Assembly: GCA_902826505.1 (NCBI GenBank)
Contig: CADEFG010000024.1
Span: forward strand, 1-17,936
DNA: 17,936 bases
Direction of reading: 5' to 3'
Source: an uncultured Acidobacteriota bacterium
Lineage (GTDB): Bacteria; Acidobacteriota; Blastocatellia; Pyrinomonadales; Pyrinomonadaceae
Within the stretch, counting starts at the first letter, position 1, and each line of letters opens with the position of its first letter. Positions 8,516-14,909 of the stretch are shown here, piece after piece. The position numbers and the translations under genes are program-made. The notes under the pieces are model-generated. The model did not search any database. It was not told the origin of the DNA and worked only from the letters and a program-made list of their open reading frames with translations.

Positions 8516-8716
8516 TTAAAATCGGTCGGCGTCATACTCTGAATCGTCGTCGTCGTCAAAACTACTGCTGCCTTCATAAACATCTAATTCAATCGGGTCA
8601 AGCCCGACGACTTCCAAATCCGCACCGCATTCATCGCAGGATACAACATCACCTTGCTCGGAATCGGCATCTACATAAACTTCTTCATCACATTCAGGGC
8701 AAACTGTTGTCGGCAT
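8516..8716 (-). CDS. LysW-like small zinc-ribbon protein with an atypical acidic C-terminus
   Basis: 66 residues from the ATG at 8716, which has a GGAG ten bases upstream; the frame extends upstream to 8782 but without such support. Two CxxC pairs (C6-C9 'CPEC', C27-C30 'CDEC') form a zinc ribbon, and 'GADLEVVGLDPIELD' (31-45) is very close to the core of LysW, the amino-group carrier protein of lysine/arginine biosynthesis. In known LysW proteins the chain ends with an 'EDWGE'-type motif whose terminal Glu carries the substrate. Here the tail is Ser/Asp-rich ('SSSFDDDDDSEYDADRF') and ends in Phe. No lysX, lysZ or other biosynthetic partner lies nearby. It therefore looks like a LysW-fold protein that no longer acts as a carrier, or that does so differently. 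The gene itself is well supported; its role is open. Confidence 0.8.
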   Translation of the reverse strand: MPTTVCPECDEEVYVDADSEQGDVVSCDECGADLEVVGLDPIELDVYEGSSSFDDDDDSEYDADRF

Positions 8717-8926
8717 TTTTCTATTTCTCCAAAATTCTTTTATAAACTTATCTGCGTTTCGCCTAAAAACCAAACAAAACAATCAAAATGATACTCAAAT
8801 CTAACTTGTTTGTTTGTAATCCAGCAAACTTTTTGCAAAAAAATTGCCGAAGCTCATTTGTTTTCAGCAATCAACTATTAGATATTATTGATTGATTTTT
8901 CAAATTTCAAATCCATAAATCCAAAA
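8717..8926. promoter_or_regulatory. Divergent promoter region of the zinc-ribbon and PfkB genes
   Basis: 210 AT-rich bases separate the start of the LysW-like gene (-) from that of the kinase (+). A 7-bp inverted repeat ('caatcaa' 8868-8874, 'ttgattg' 8888-8894, 13-base spacer) lies 33 bases before the kinase ATG and could be an operator. The GGAG for the LysW-like gene is at 8727-8730. No strong -35/-10 pair stands out. Confidence 0.35.
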
Positions 8927-9865
8927 ATGTATTTTCCTTTCAAATTATCTAAAAACAAAGAATTTGATGTCGTCGGTTTCGGCACCAACGCGGTTGATTA
9001 TTTGATCATCGTGCCTCAATTTCCAGCTTATAACTCGAAAATTGAATTGACCGATTATTTTCAGGCGGCAGGCGGCGAGATTGCCACGACGACCGTCGGA
9101 TTGCGGCGTTTGGGCGCGCGCACGGCATATGCCGGACGTTTCGGAAACGACCGGGAAGGCGATTTCGGTCTGCAAACCTTGCGCGACGAAGGCGTCGATA
9201 TCAGCCGCGCCGAACAGATCGAAGGTGCCCGCACGCAAATTGCCTTTATCGTCATTGACGAACGAAGCGGCGAACGAACGGTCATTTGGAAACGCGACGA
9301 AAAACTGGCTTATTCGCCAAAAGATGCGCCGACCGAAATTGCCGCGCGCGGGAAAATTCTGCATTTTACGCCGCACGATGCGCGCGCATGTCTGGCGATG
9401 GCGCGCGCCGCCAAAGAATCCGGCGCGGTCGTTTCGATCGACATCGATAATGTTTTCGACGGCATTGAGAAAGTTTTGCCGCTCGTCGATATTTTTGTCT
9501 CAAGCGCCGAATTTCCCGAAAAATTGGTTGGGATCAATGATAAAAAAGCGGCGCTGCGCGAGATCAAAACGCGCTATGGCTGTCCGGTCGTCGGCATGAC
9601 CTTAGGCGAAACGGGTTCGCTTCTGTTGTGCGAAAACGAATTTATCCGCACGGACGGTTTTGAGGTTCCGAACGGCTGCAAAGACACGACCGGGGCGGGC
9701 GATTCGTTTCGCGTCGGGCTTCTCTACGGCGTTTTGAAGGGCGCGAGCGTCGAAGATAGCGCGCGAATGGCAAACGCCGTCGCCGCTTTGAAGTGTCGTG
9801 CCATCGGCGCCAGAACATCCTTGCCGAATGAATCGGAACTGCGCGATCTGTTAAAAAAGATTTAA
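8927..9865 (+). CDS. PfkB-family carbohydrate (or nucleoside) kinase
   Basis: 312 residues from the ATG at 8927. An in-frame TTG at 8888 would add 13 residues that look like non-coding AT-rich sequence, so the ATG is preferred, although no clear Shine-Dalgarno is present. The N-terminal beta strand 'FDVVGFGTNAVDYLI' opens the ribokinase fold. The first signature region reads 'AAGGEIATTTVGLRRLGA'. The second PfkB signature 'DTTGAGDSF' is complete, with the catalytic base Asp at about 259. Family members phosphorylate sugars or nucleosides with ATP. The Asn usually found after the first GG (as in ribokinase GGKGAN) is replaced by Thr, so the substrate may differ from ribose. The gene has no pathway neighbours, so no substrate can be assigned. 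Confidence 0.88.
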   Translation: MYFPFKLSKNKEFDVVGFGTNAVDYLIIVPQFPAYNSKIELTDYFQAAGGEIATTTVGLRRLGARTAYAGRFGNDREGDFGLQTLRDEGVDISRAEQIEGARTQIAFIVIDERSGERTVIWKRDEKLAYSPKDAPTEIAARGKILHFTPHDARACLAMARAAKESGAVVSIDIDNVFDGIEKVLPLVDIFVSSAEFPEKLVGINDKKAALREIKTRYGCPVVGMTLGETGSLLLCENEFIRTDGFEVPNGCKDTTGAGDSFRVGLLYGVLKGASVEDSARMANAVAALKCRAIGARTSLPNESELRDLLKKI

Positions 9866-9894
9866 ATTATATAGACGTATAAGTTAAATATATA

Positions 9895-9928
9895 TTAGAA
9901 TAAAATAGTATAATTCTCTTTATATAAT
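9895..9928 (+). promoter_or_regulatory. Possible promoter for the diguanylate cyclase gene
   Basis: The 118-base gap after the kinase gene is extremely AT-rich and contains two exact 'tataat' hexamers (9909-9914 and 9923-9928), 70 and 56 bases before the cyclase ATG. No good -35 is visible at 16-18 bases, so this is a weak call. It does suggest the cyclase has its own promoter. Confidence 0.25.
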
Positions 9929-9983
9929 TGTTTCCGAACTACTATTTTTGAATGTTCCTCTTTTTTAGTTAAATATCCCAATT

Positions 9984-11210
9984 ATGGAATCGAAGATTGG
10001 CTTAATCATACAGTTTACAGGAGTTTTTTTAATCGCGGTGCTCTCGATATTTTTGCGCCGCTCATTAAAAACCGTCCCTTCAACATATTGGTCAATCGCC
10101 TGGACAAGCCTTGCCTTCGCGCTTTTTTGCCTTAGCTTCGCCCTTCTTTACGAGCCGCTTGCCAAACCGCTTTTTTGTCTTTATTTTCTCGGTGAATATT
10201 GTTTCGGTTTAATGTTGATCTTCGGGTGTCACGCGCTTTCCGAAGATTACAAATTTAACTTGCAAAGAAAATTACTGATTCTGCCCTTTATTCCGCTGGC
10301 TTTTTGTCTGCCGTTTTTAGCCAGTGATTTTAATTTCATTTTCAATCTTCACGCGCTTTTACTCGGAACATTCTTTACTGTCGCATTTTTTACACTTAAA
10401 TCGCTCAAACAAAAAGCCTTTGGCTGGCGCGTAATGCGTGTTGCGCTCGCGCTTTTGGCACTCGATTTTTATCATTACTTTGTCCTTTTTATACTTCTGA
10501 AATTCGACATAAAACTTCAGTTGCCGGAAGGTTATCTTGCTTTTAATCCGGTCATTGACCTCGTTTTGGAAGTGATGCTCGGATTTGGGATGATTATTAT
10601 TTTGCTTGAACAAGTCCTTCAGGAAGTTCAAAAAGTCAATGCAAAGCTCCAGGAAGCGCACGAAAAATTGGAGCAGACCGCGCATATTGACCCGCTGACG
10701 ACAGCTTTTAACCGGCACGCTTTTTACGGCTATTTACGAAAAAGCGGTGAGGAAAAAACTGCGGTTTCGGGCTGCGTCGGATTCTTCGATATTGATGATT
10801 TGAAACCGATCAACGATCAGCTCGGGCATGCCGTCGGTGATCTGGCGATTCGCACTGTTGCCAACGCAATCCGCCAGTTGATGCGGGCTGAAGACTTGAT
10901 TTATCGCTGGGGCGGCGACGAATTCTTCGTCATAATGATCAGTTTGAACGCGGAAAAGGCACGTCAGCGGATGGATAATATCGAGCGAATATTAACCGAC
11001 ATTCACCTCGAAGGCGCGGAAAAACCTTTGACGATTCGTGTTTCTTTCGGCTTCAAGGATTTTTCCGATATTTCCGATATGGAGCAAGCCATCAAAGCGG
11101 CGGACGAAGAAATGTATCGCGGCAAACAGGAACGCAAATTACGGCGCAAACTTGCTAAATCAAATGTGTTTCTCTCGAATGAAAACATTATGATTTCCGC
11201 CGACCGCTGA
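9984..11210 (+). CDS. Seven-helix membrane GGDEF diguanylate cyclase
   Basis: 408 residues, ATG start at 9984. The first 212 residues form about seven hydrophobic helices (about 7-25, 37-55, 63-84, 97-113, 116-138, 150-172, 190-212) with little extramembrane sequence, resembling a membrane sensor domain. A short coiled-coil (about 208-233) leads into the GGDEF domain (about 234-385): 'DPLTTAFNR', 'FFDIDDLKPINDQLGHAVGD', then canonical 'RWGGDEF' with GGDEF at 310-314. The inhibitory I-site 'RAED' (301-304) is exactly five residues upstream, so product inhibition is expected. By family knowledge the enzyme makes c-di-GMP from two GTP at the inner membrane. There is no phosphodiesterase domain, unlike the second c-di-GMP protein in this window. 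The signal sensed is unknown. Confidence 0.92.
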   Translation: MESKIGLIIQFTGVFLIAVLSIFLRRSLKTVPSTYWSIAWTSLAFALFCLSFALLYEPLAKPLFCLYFLGEYCFGLMLIFGCHALSEDYKFNLQRKLLILPFIPLAFCLPFLASDFNFIFNLHALLLGTFFTVAFFTLKSLKQKAFGWRVMRVALALLALDFYHYFVLFILLKFDIKLQLPEGYLAFNPVIDLVLEVMLGFGMIIILLEQVLQEVQKVNAKLQEAHEKLEQTAHIDPLTTAFNRHAFYGYLRKSGEEKTAVSGCVGFFDIDDLKPINDQLGHAVGDLAIRTVANAIRQLMRAEDLIYRWGGDEFFVIMISLNAEKARQRMDNIERILTDIHLEGAEKPLTIRVSFGFKDFSDISDMEQAIKAADEEMYRGKQERKLRRKLAKSNVFLSNENIMISADR

Positions 11211-11226
11211 GAAATAGTTTGGAAGA

Positions 11227-11308
11227 TTTTGCCTTCGCAACACACGAAATTCACGAAAACAAAATATTTTTTCTTTTTTCGTTTCTTTCGTGTGTTGCGA
11301 AGGCAAAA
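11227..11308. repeat. 23-bp perfect inverted repeat between convergent genes
   Basis: Arms 11227-11249 and 11286-11308 are perfectly complementary. The 36-base centre contains further imperfect complementarity ('ttcacgaaaac' against 'tttttcgtttc'), as if two copies of one roughly 38-base sequence had been placed head to head and had diverged from the inside. The arms begin with TTTT and end with AAAA, the reverse of an intrinsic terminator's polarity. A dispersed repeat is therefore more likely than a classical terminator, although the position between the cyclase stop (11210) and the CBM9-like stop (11322) would also suit termination in both directions. Confidence 0.6.
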
Positions 11309-11321
11309 ATAGTTTCTAAAA

Positions 11322-12029
11322 TCATTTAACGAATTCAAACTCGCCGAATTTTTCGGGAACGTGAAAGCTCGCTTCTTTGGTCAAAGTCGGCGACCACGCG
11401 AGATATCCGCGCGTCGGATCTTTTCCGATGCAGCGAAAAATATTTCCGAGCCAGACATCGCCTGCTTTCGGAGTCGTGCCGAACGCTTTCCATTCAACCT
11501 TGATCGCCATCCAAATCTTATCTTTTCCGATCAAGGATTTCGACTGCATTCCCGACGCATAATCCCAATCGGTTTCGCGTTTATCGGGCATTTGATGAAT
11601 TCCGAGATCGATCCATTCGCCGTTCGGGGCGATCTCGAACTCGAAATATTTACGCGGCTCTGCGCGATTCGGCGCGAGAAAAATCTCGCAGACGTCGCGA
11701 TCCCAAAGCCCGCGCGTTTTGCTCGTCAGATTCGCCTTTTCGCTGACAATTAAAGGTTCGCTCTGATTCGCTTCAAAACGCACGTAAACGGCAGTGTCCG
11801 ACCACAAAAGTCGTGTCTTAAACTGTCTGCCCGTCGGCGCATTTTCGCCCGACCAATATTTATCAATCGTAATATTTTTGGCTTTATCCCAGGCTTTATT
11901 TTCGAGTTCTTGAACGGAAAAATCGTTCTTGATATGCGTGATTTTGGTTTTGTTGGTCATTTTAGATTGCGAAAAACAAAGCGTTGCCGAAAGTAATAAA
12001 AGAGTTAAAAACGAAACGGCTGATTTCAT
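11322..12029 (-). CDS. Secreted CBM9-like carbohydrate-binding protein
   Basis: 235 residues from the ATG at 12029. The frame runs upstream to 12158, but that part overlaps the preceding gene, and the ATG starts a classic signal peptide ('MKSAVSFLTLLLLSATLCFS', cleavage near 20-22). The mature part matches the carbohydrate-binding family 9-like domain: 'AWDKAKNITIDKYWSGE', 'LLWSDTAVYVRFEA', 'LWDRDVCEIFLAP', 'YFEFEIAPNGEWIDL', 'GDVWLGNIFRC', 'YLAWSPT' and 'FHVPEKFGEFEF'. There is no catalytic module, so it probably binds a sugar or polysaccharide in the periplasm or outside. The start lies 4 bases after the stop of the TerD-like gene, and a GGAG sits inside that gene's 3' end, so the two are probably co-transcribed and translationally coupled. 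No hydrolase lies nearby. Confidence 0.85.
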   Translation of the reverse strand: MKSAVSFLTLLLLSATLCFSQSKMTNKTKITHIKNDFSVQELENKAWDKAKNITIDKYWSGENAPTGRQFKTRLLWSDTAVYVRFEANQSEPLIVSEKANLTSKTRGLWDRDVCEIFLAPNRAEPRKYFEFEIAPNGEWIDLGIHQMPDKRETDWDYASGMQSKSLIGKDKIWMAIKVEWKAFGTTPKAGDVWLGNIFRCIGKDPTRGYLAWSPTLTKEASFHVPEKFGEFEFVK

Positions 12030-12033
12030 AATT

Positions 12034-14097
12034 TTACATAAACTCCGAGGCGATCGTTTCAATATCAAACGGCGTGATGCCTTTTTCAACCGAAAAAATC
12101 GTGTCGGCGGTTTCAGGCGATATTCCAATTTCACCGCGCGCTTCGATGTGCAGCGCAAAAAGCTCGTGCAGACTTGTTTTCGTCAGCGTCGTCAAAGCCT
12201 TTACCATCAACGACACGCCGCGCAGGTTTTGATGAACATTATTCCAAAGCGGCGCTTTTTTCAAGGCAATATCCGTCCAGACGACTTCGCGGCTAATCAG
12301 ATCAATGATCAACGGAATACAAATTTGCGTGTCGGAAGCCAGATCGATGCGGTTTTCAACGGTTTTCGGTTCGAAGATCTCGCCCGAATCGGCGTACGTT
12401 CTGGGCATCCAGCCGGCAAAACATTCGGGCAGATCGCAATACGGCTGTTCGGTATAACTGTTCAAAGACATTACGACATAGCGAATTCCCATCTCGACGG
12501 TTTTCGCAATATTGATGTCGATAAATTCCGCCGCGCCGTCGGGTGCATCGACAATATCGCCGCTGTGATGCCCGCCGTAATTTGTCAGATTGTAATAGGA
12601 AACGATGTCTTTATAATTCAGATTTTCATCATACAGCGCTGCCGAGAGATCAATATCGGTGCGATCTCTGCCGTTTTTCCACCACAGAAAAAAGCGAATC
12701 ACATTGGCTTCGGGCAAATTAATCCGGCTTCCGCGCACGATCGTCCGCAACGCTTTACTCGCCGAACGCTGCGAAAACGGCACGAGATAATTTTTCAGTT
12801 TTTCGTCCAAAAAACATTTGCCCAACGGCGCAAGGCGTGAAAATCTTTCGATCAAAGTATTTTTACAGATTTTCGCAGCCGCGACGCAAACTTCCTGATT
12901 CAAAAAAGGCAGTTTGTTTTCGGTTGCGAAAACTTTGGCAACATCGCCTTTGGGGAAAAAAGTGCGAAGCTGATTTTGCGCGTTGCGATGCTCGAAATGC
13001 GTCTTGACCTGCAATAAAACAGGCGTCGAAATCTGCCCGGCGCGGACGGCGAATTTTTCCAAAACTTCCGGCTGTTTTGCTTCATTGATCCGCAAAAGAT
13101 GATCGAGCCGCCGCGCAAAATCGCCGGCGCGGGCGTCAAGCAATTCGATCACTTTTTCCGCGTCCTGCGCCGTCAAAGCGTGTTCGATCTGCGCGTTAAA
13201 AGTTTCAAAAGGTTTGTTGTTGCGAATTATGTCAAAGGCTTCAAACGAGCGCGGAAATTTGGCGGCATATTCGCCCGCGTGAAGCTTTTCGCCGAGCCGG
13301 ATCCAACGCTTTTTCCAGCGCCGCATATCTTCCGTAATATTTCCGCAATTTTCCAAAAGCGCAAGAAAAATGCGGCGTTCGAATCGCTTGAACGTGCGCA
13401 GTTTCGTCGCTTTGGCAAGCGAAACGTCGCCTTCGCTCATCGCCACCGCCAGCCGCAGAATATCGGTCGCCGTTTTGATCTTTGCTTGCAAAAATTTTTC
13501 CGCGTTTTCGGTATTTAAAATCAGCAAACCGCCGATAAATGCGATATTTTCCTTTTGCGGAATTTCTTCGGGCATCAGTCGAAAAATATCATCGCGGTAA
13601 TTTTCGACAAACCATTTGAGATCGGTTTTATCGGTTGCCGAAAGCGATGTGTTCGAAGCGGCAAGACGTGTAAAAATGCTTTCGAAATCCGCGATCGTTC
13701 CGAGATCGATAATTTTGAGATTGACGTCATCGAGCAGCGGAATCCGTTCTTTTTTCTCAAACTGCGGCAGCCGGTTCGTGATGTAATGAATGATCGCGTT
13801 GATGTAAAGCCGCGCTTCGGTGAGATCCAAAACCTGTTGTGGGAAATTCGGATACATCGGCTTAAATTCGCGGTTTGCGCCGACCGTTTCGCGCAAGTTT
13901 TTGATCGTCTCGTGATAAAAATCCGTCAACTCGCCAAGCGATAAAGTTTGCAGACGGGCAATTAAATTTTCGCTGAAAGTATAGCCGAGCGATTCGATAT
14001 TTTTGAGAATCGCGGCAATATAATTTTCGGGCAGATTGTCCGCGCCTTGTTCGGCGAAAACCTTATTTTTACGGCGGATGTAGATTGAGTTGTTCAT
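12034..14097 (-). CDS. Large cytoplasmic protein with a C-terminal TerD-like domain
   Basis: 687 residues, ATG at 14097, no signal peptide or membrane helix. The N-terminal two thirds (1-455) are mostly helical, with a conserved-looking block at 72-105 ('GANREFKPMYPNFPQQV', 'YINAIIHYI'). Residues about 465-612 resemble TerD-type domains of tellurite/stress-response proteins: 'LWWKNGRDRTDIDLSAALYD', 'HHSGDIVDAPDGAAEFIDI', 'GIRYVVMSLNSY', 'IPLIIDL', 'EVVWTDIAL'. The Asp/Gly-rich 'HSGD' and 'DIDLSA' pieces correspond to the acidic metal-binding positions of TerD. Proteins of similar size and layout are, to my memory, found scattered in several bacterial phyla without a defined function. The assignment is by motif resemblance. 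Usual ter partners (terB, terC) are absent; its partner here is a secreted CBM9-like protein. No Shine-Dalgarno is visible, and the start codon lies seven bases from the tandem stem-loop units. Confidence 0.65.
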   Translation of the reverse strand: MNNSIYIRRKNKVFAEQGADNLPENYIAAILKNIESLGYTFSENLIARLQTLSLGELTDFYHETIKNLRETVGANREFKPMYPNFPQQVLDLTEARLYINAIIHYITNRLPQFEKKERIPLLDDVNLKIIDLGTIADFESIFTRLAASNTSLSATDKTDLKWFVENYRDDIFRLMPEEIPQKENIAFIGGLLILNTENAEKFLQAKIKTATDILRLAVAMSEGDVSLAKATKLRTFKRFERRIFLALLENCGNITEDMRRWKKRWIRLGEKLHAGEYAAKFPRSFEAFDIIRNNKPFETFNAQIEHALTAQDAEKVIELLDARAGDFARRLDHLLRINEAKQPEVLEKFAVRAGQISTPVLLQVKTHFEHRNAQNQLRTFFPKGDVAKVFATENKLPFLNQEVCVAAAKICKNTLIERFSRLAPLGKCFLDEKLKNYLVPFSQRSASKALRTIVRGSRINLPEANVIRFFLWWKNGRDRTDIDLSAALYDENLNYKDIVSYYNLTNYGGHHSGDIVDAPDGAAEFIDINIAKTVEMGIRYVVMSLNSYTEQPYCDLPECFAGWMPRTYADSGEIFEPKTVENRIDLASDTQICIPLIIDLISREVVWTDIALKKAPLWNNVHQNLRGVSLMVKALTTLTKTSLHELFALHIEARGEIGISPETADTIFSVEKGITPFDIETIASEFM

Positions 14098-14104
14098 AAA
14101 ATCA

Positions 14105-14179
14105 AAATCGTTTGGAAATTGGCGACGCTAGACATTAACAGTGTTTTTAGAAGGAAGCATCGCCATAGCCAAACGATTT
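14105..14179 (-). promoter_or_regulatory. Structured leader unit, start-proximal copy
   Basis: Outer stem of 11 perfect pairs (14105-14115 with 14169-14179), a 5-base joint, an inner stem of 9 pairs (14121-14129 with 14156-14164, one mismatch), a 26-base apical segment and a 4-base joint. The mismatch (14126/14159) is C-A on the + strand, hence G-U in RNA from the - strand, the strand of the TerD-like gene. The outer stem ends seven bases before that gene's ATG. I do not recognise the class; it may control translation or transcription of the TerD-like/CBM9-like pair. Confidence 0.55.
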
Positions 14180-14244
14180 GCGGAAATTGAAAACTCTACT
14201 TACCAGATTCGAACTTAGAAGGAAGAATCTTCATAGCCGCAAAT
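14176..14244 (-). promoter_or_regulatory. Structured leader unit, distal copy
   Basis: Same architecture as the proximal unit: outer stem 8 pairs (14176-14183 with 14237-14244), the same 5-base joint 'aaatt', inner stem 9 pairs (14189-14197 with 14224-14232), a 26-base apical segment ending in the shared 'ttagaagga', and the same 4-base joint 'atag'. Stem sequences differ from the proximal copy but still pair. Both inner mismatches (14192/14229 and 14194/14227) become G-U on the - strand. The two units share four bases (14176-14179), so the outermost pairs compete. Confidence 0.55.
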
Positions 14245-14260
14245 TTTATGAATTATAAAC

Positions 14261-14290
14261 TTATTTGTTTGTATTGAAAACCGTCTTAAA
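14261..14290 (-). pseudogene. Fossil duplicate of the UbiB-family gene 3' end
   Basis: Read on the - strand this encodes FKTVFNTNK followed by TAA. The intact UbiB-family gene ends FKTVFNTGNK and TAG at 14910-14942. Twenty bases are identical (14271-14290 and 14923-14942). Beyond them the codons differ only synonymously (ACA/ACC, AAC/AAT, TAA/TAG) plus one missing Gly codon. Upstream of the Phe codon the homology stops. It is either a displaced gene end left by an insertion or a remnant of a duplicated gene. Confidence 0.6.
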
Positions 14291-14305
14291 TCTCAGTTTT
14301 ATTTG

Positions 14306-14480
14306 TTAAGTGTAATATTCTCCGTTCCAAGGCTCTTGAAACGAGATTGTTGAACTTGGTTGTAAATCAATTGATTCAGATTCTTCGTTCGAAACAAGTC
14401 CGAAAATAAAGCCGTCAATTACTGTTTGAAAAAGCCTCACTTCAATATCGCCATAATCGAAGACCCGTTTTATACGACAT
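14306..14480 (-). pseudogene. Small frameshifted ORF, unknown family
   Basis: On the - strand a frame open from 14491 to the TAA at 14306 encodes a natural-looking peptide (VFDYGDIEVRLFQTVIDGFI, then GLVSNEESESIDLQPSSTIS and FQEPWNGEYYT). It has no good start codon. An ATG at 14480 lies in a neighbouring frame (MSYK...) that dies after about a dozen codons. Removing one base from the A-run near 14470 would join the two into MSYK-RVFDYGDIEV..., about 57 residues. I read it as a small gene broken by a single-base indel, or one expressed by frameshifting, or a sequencing error. Family not recognised. Confidence 0.4.
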
Positions 14481-14522
14481 TTTCGCTGGTTTTAGGTTCA
14501 GGCAGAAGTGAATTTCTTCGCC

Positions 14523-14870
14523 TTAAACCAATTCTTTTTTACGTACGACTTGAGTCAGTTCTTTGATATCGGCTCGTAGATTGGAAATATCGGAACGGGC
14601 TTCGTAAAATTTTGCTTCTAAACGGTCAAACTTTGCGCTGTTATATGCGATTCCTTCCTGCACCGCGTCGAATTGAACAGTAACAAAGCTCTCCAATTTA
14701 TCGAACTTATCTTCCAATTTATCGAACTTATCTTCCAATTTATCGAACTTATTGTAAATGTTGTTAGGGTTATTAGAAAGTTCGCCGACTGTTTTTGACA
14801 ATTCCGCAATGGCTTGCAGAACCGCATCATTTTTTTGCGTTTTTTTCAGTGTTTCGTCGGAGTTGTTCAT
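14523..14870 (-). CDS. Small coiled-coil protein with heptad repeats
   Basis: 115 residues, ATG at 14870. No signal peptide or membrane segment. Nearly the whole protein is predicted helix, with three consecutive copies of the heptad KFDKLED/S (about 41-61) and further heptads in 'KFDRLEAKFYEARSDISNLR'. It should form a parallel coiled coil, probably an oligomer. The gene begins 39 bases after the UbiB-family stop on the same strand, so it could be cotranscribed, and it lies inside the block bounded by the duplicated UbiB 3' end (14271-14942). I cannot assign a function; similar short coiled-coil proteins occur widely without known roles, and low complexity makes homology claims unsafe. Confidence 0.7.
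   Translation of the reverse strand: MNNSDETLKKTQKNDAVLQAIAELSKTVGELSNNPNNIYNKFDKLEDKFDKLEDKFDKLESFVTVQFDAVQEGIAYNSAKFDRLEAKFYEARSDISNLRADIKELTQVVRKKELV
14692..14752 (-). repeat. Three tandem 21-bp units inside the coiled-coil gene
   Basis: The unit 'tccaatttatcgaacttat' plus two bases repeats three times (14692-14712, 14713-14733, 14734-14752), the first two copies identical and the third differing at its end. Each unit encodes one heptad, KFDKLED. Near-identity at the DNA level indicates recent slippage expansion in frame, which would lengthen the coiled coil by one heptad per copy. Confidence 0.85.
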
Positions 14871-14909
14871 ATCTTTAATAATTTACACCACTTTTGAAAA
14901 AGTTTCTAT

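Noticed and set aside
9923..9928. Strong promoter before the diguanylate cyclase
   Set aside because: Exact tataat hexamers exist, but no acceptable -35 at normal spacing, and chance matches are expected in such AT-rich sequence; kept only as a weak candidate.
12034..12840. 303-residue ORF on the + strand antisense to the TerD-like gene
   Set aside because: Long antisense frame with Arg/Phe/Gln-rich composition typical of the shadow of a real gene; the - strand frame has the coherent protein motifs.
14105..14244. Tandem units as integron attC sites
   Set aside because: Imperfect palindromes of about 70 bases before a gene suggested attC, but the conserved core sites (GTTRRRY / RYYYAAC) are absent at the unit ends and no integrase is present.
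14105..14244. Tandem units as a glycine riboswitch or short CRISPR array
   Set aside because: The conserved glycine-aptamer core bases are not there. Only two units exist, and they differ in their stems instead of sharing a fixed repeat with variable spacers.
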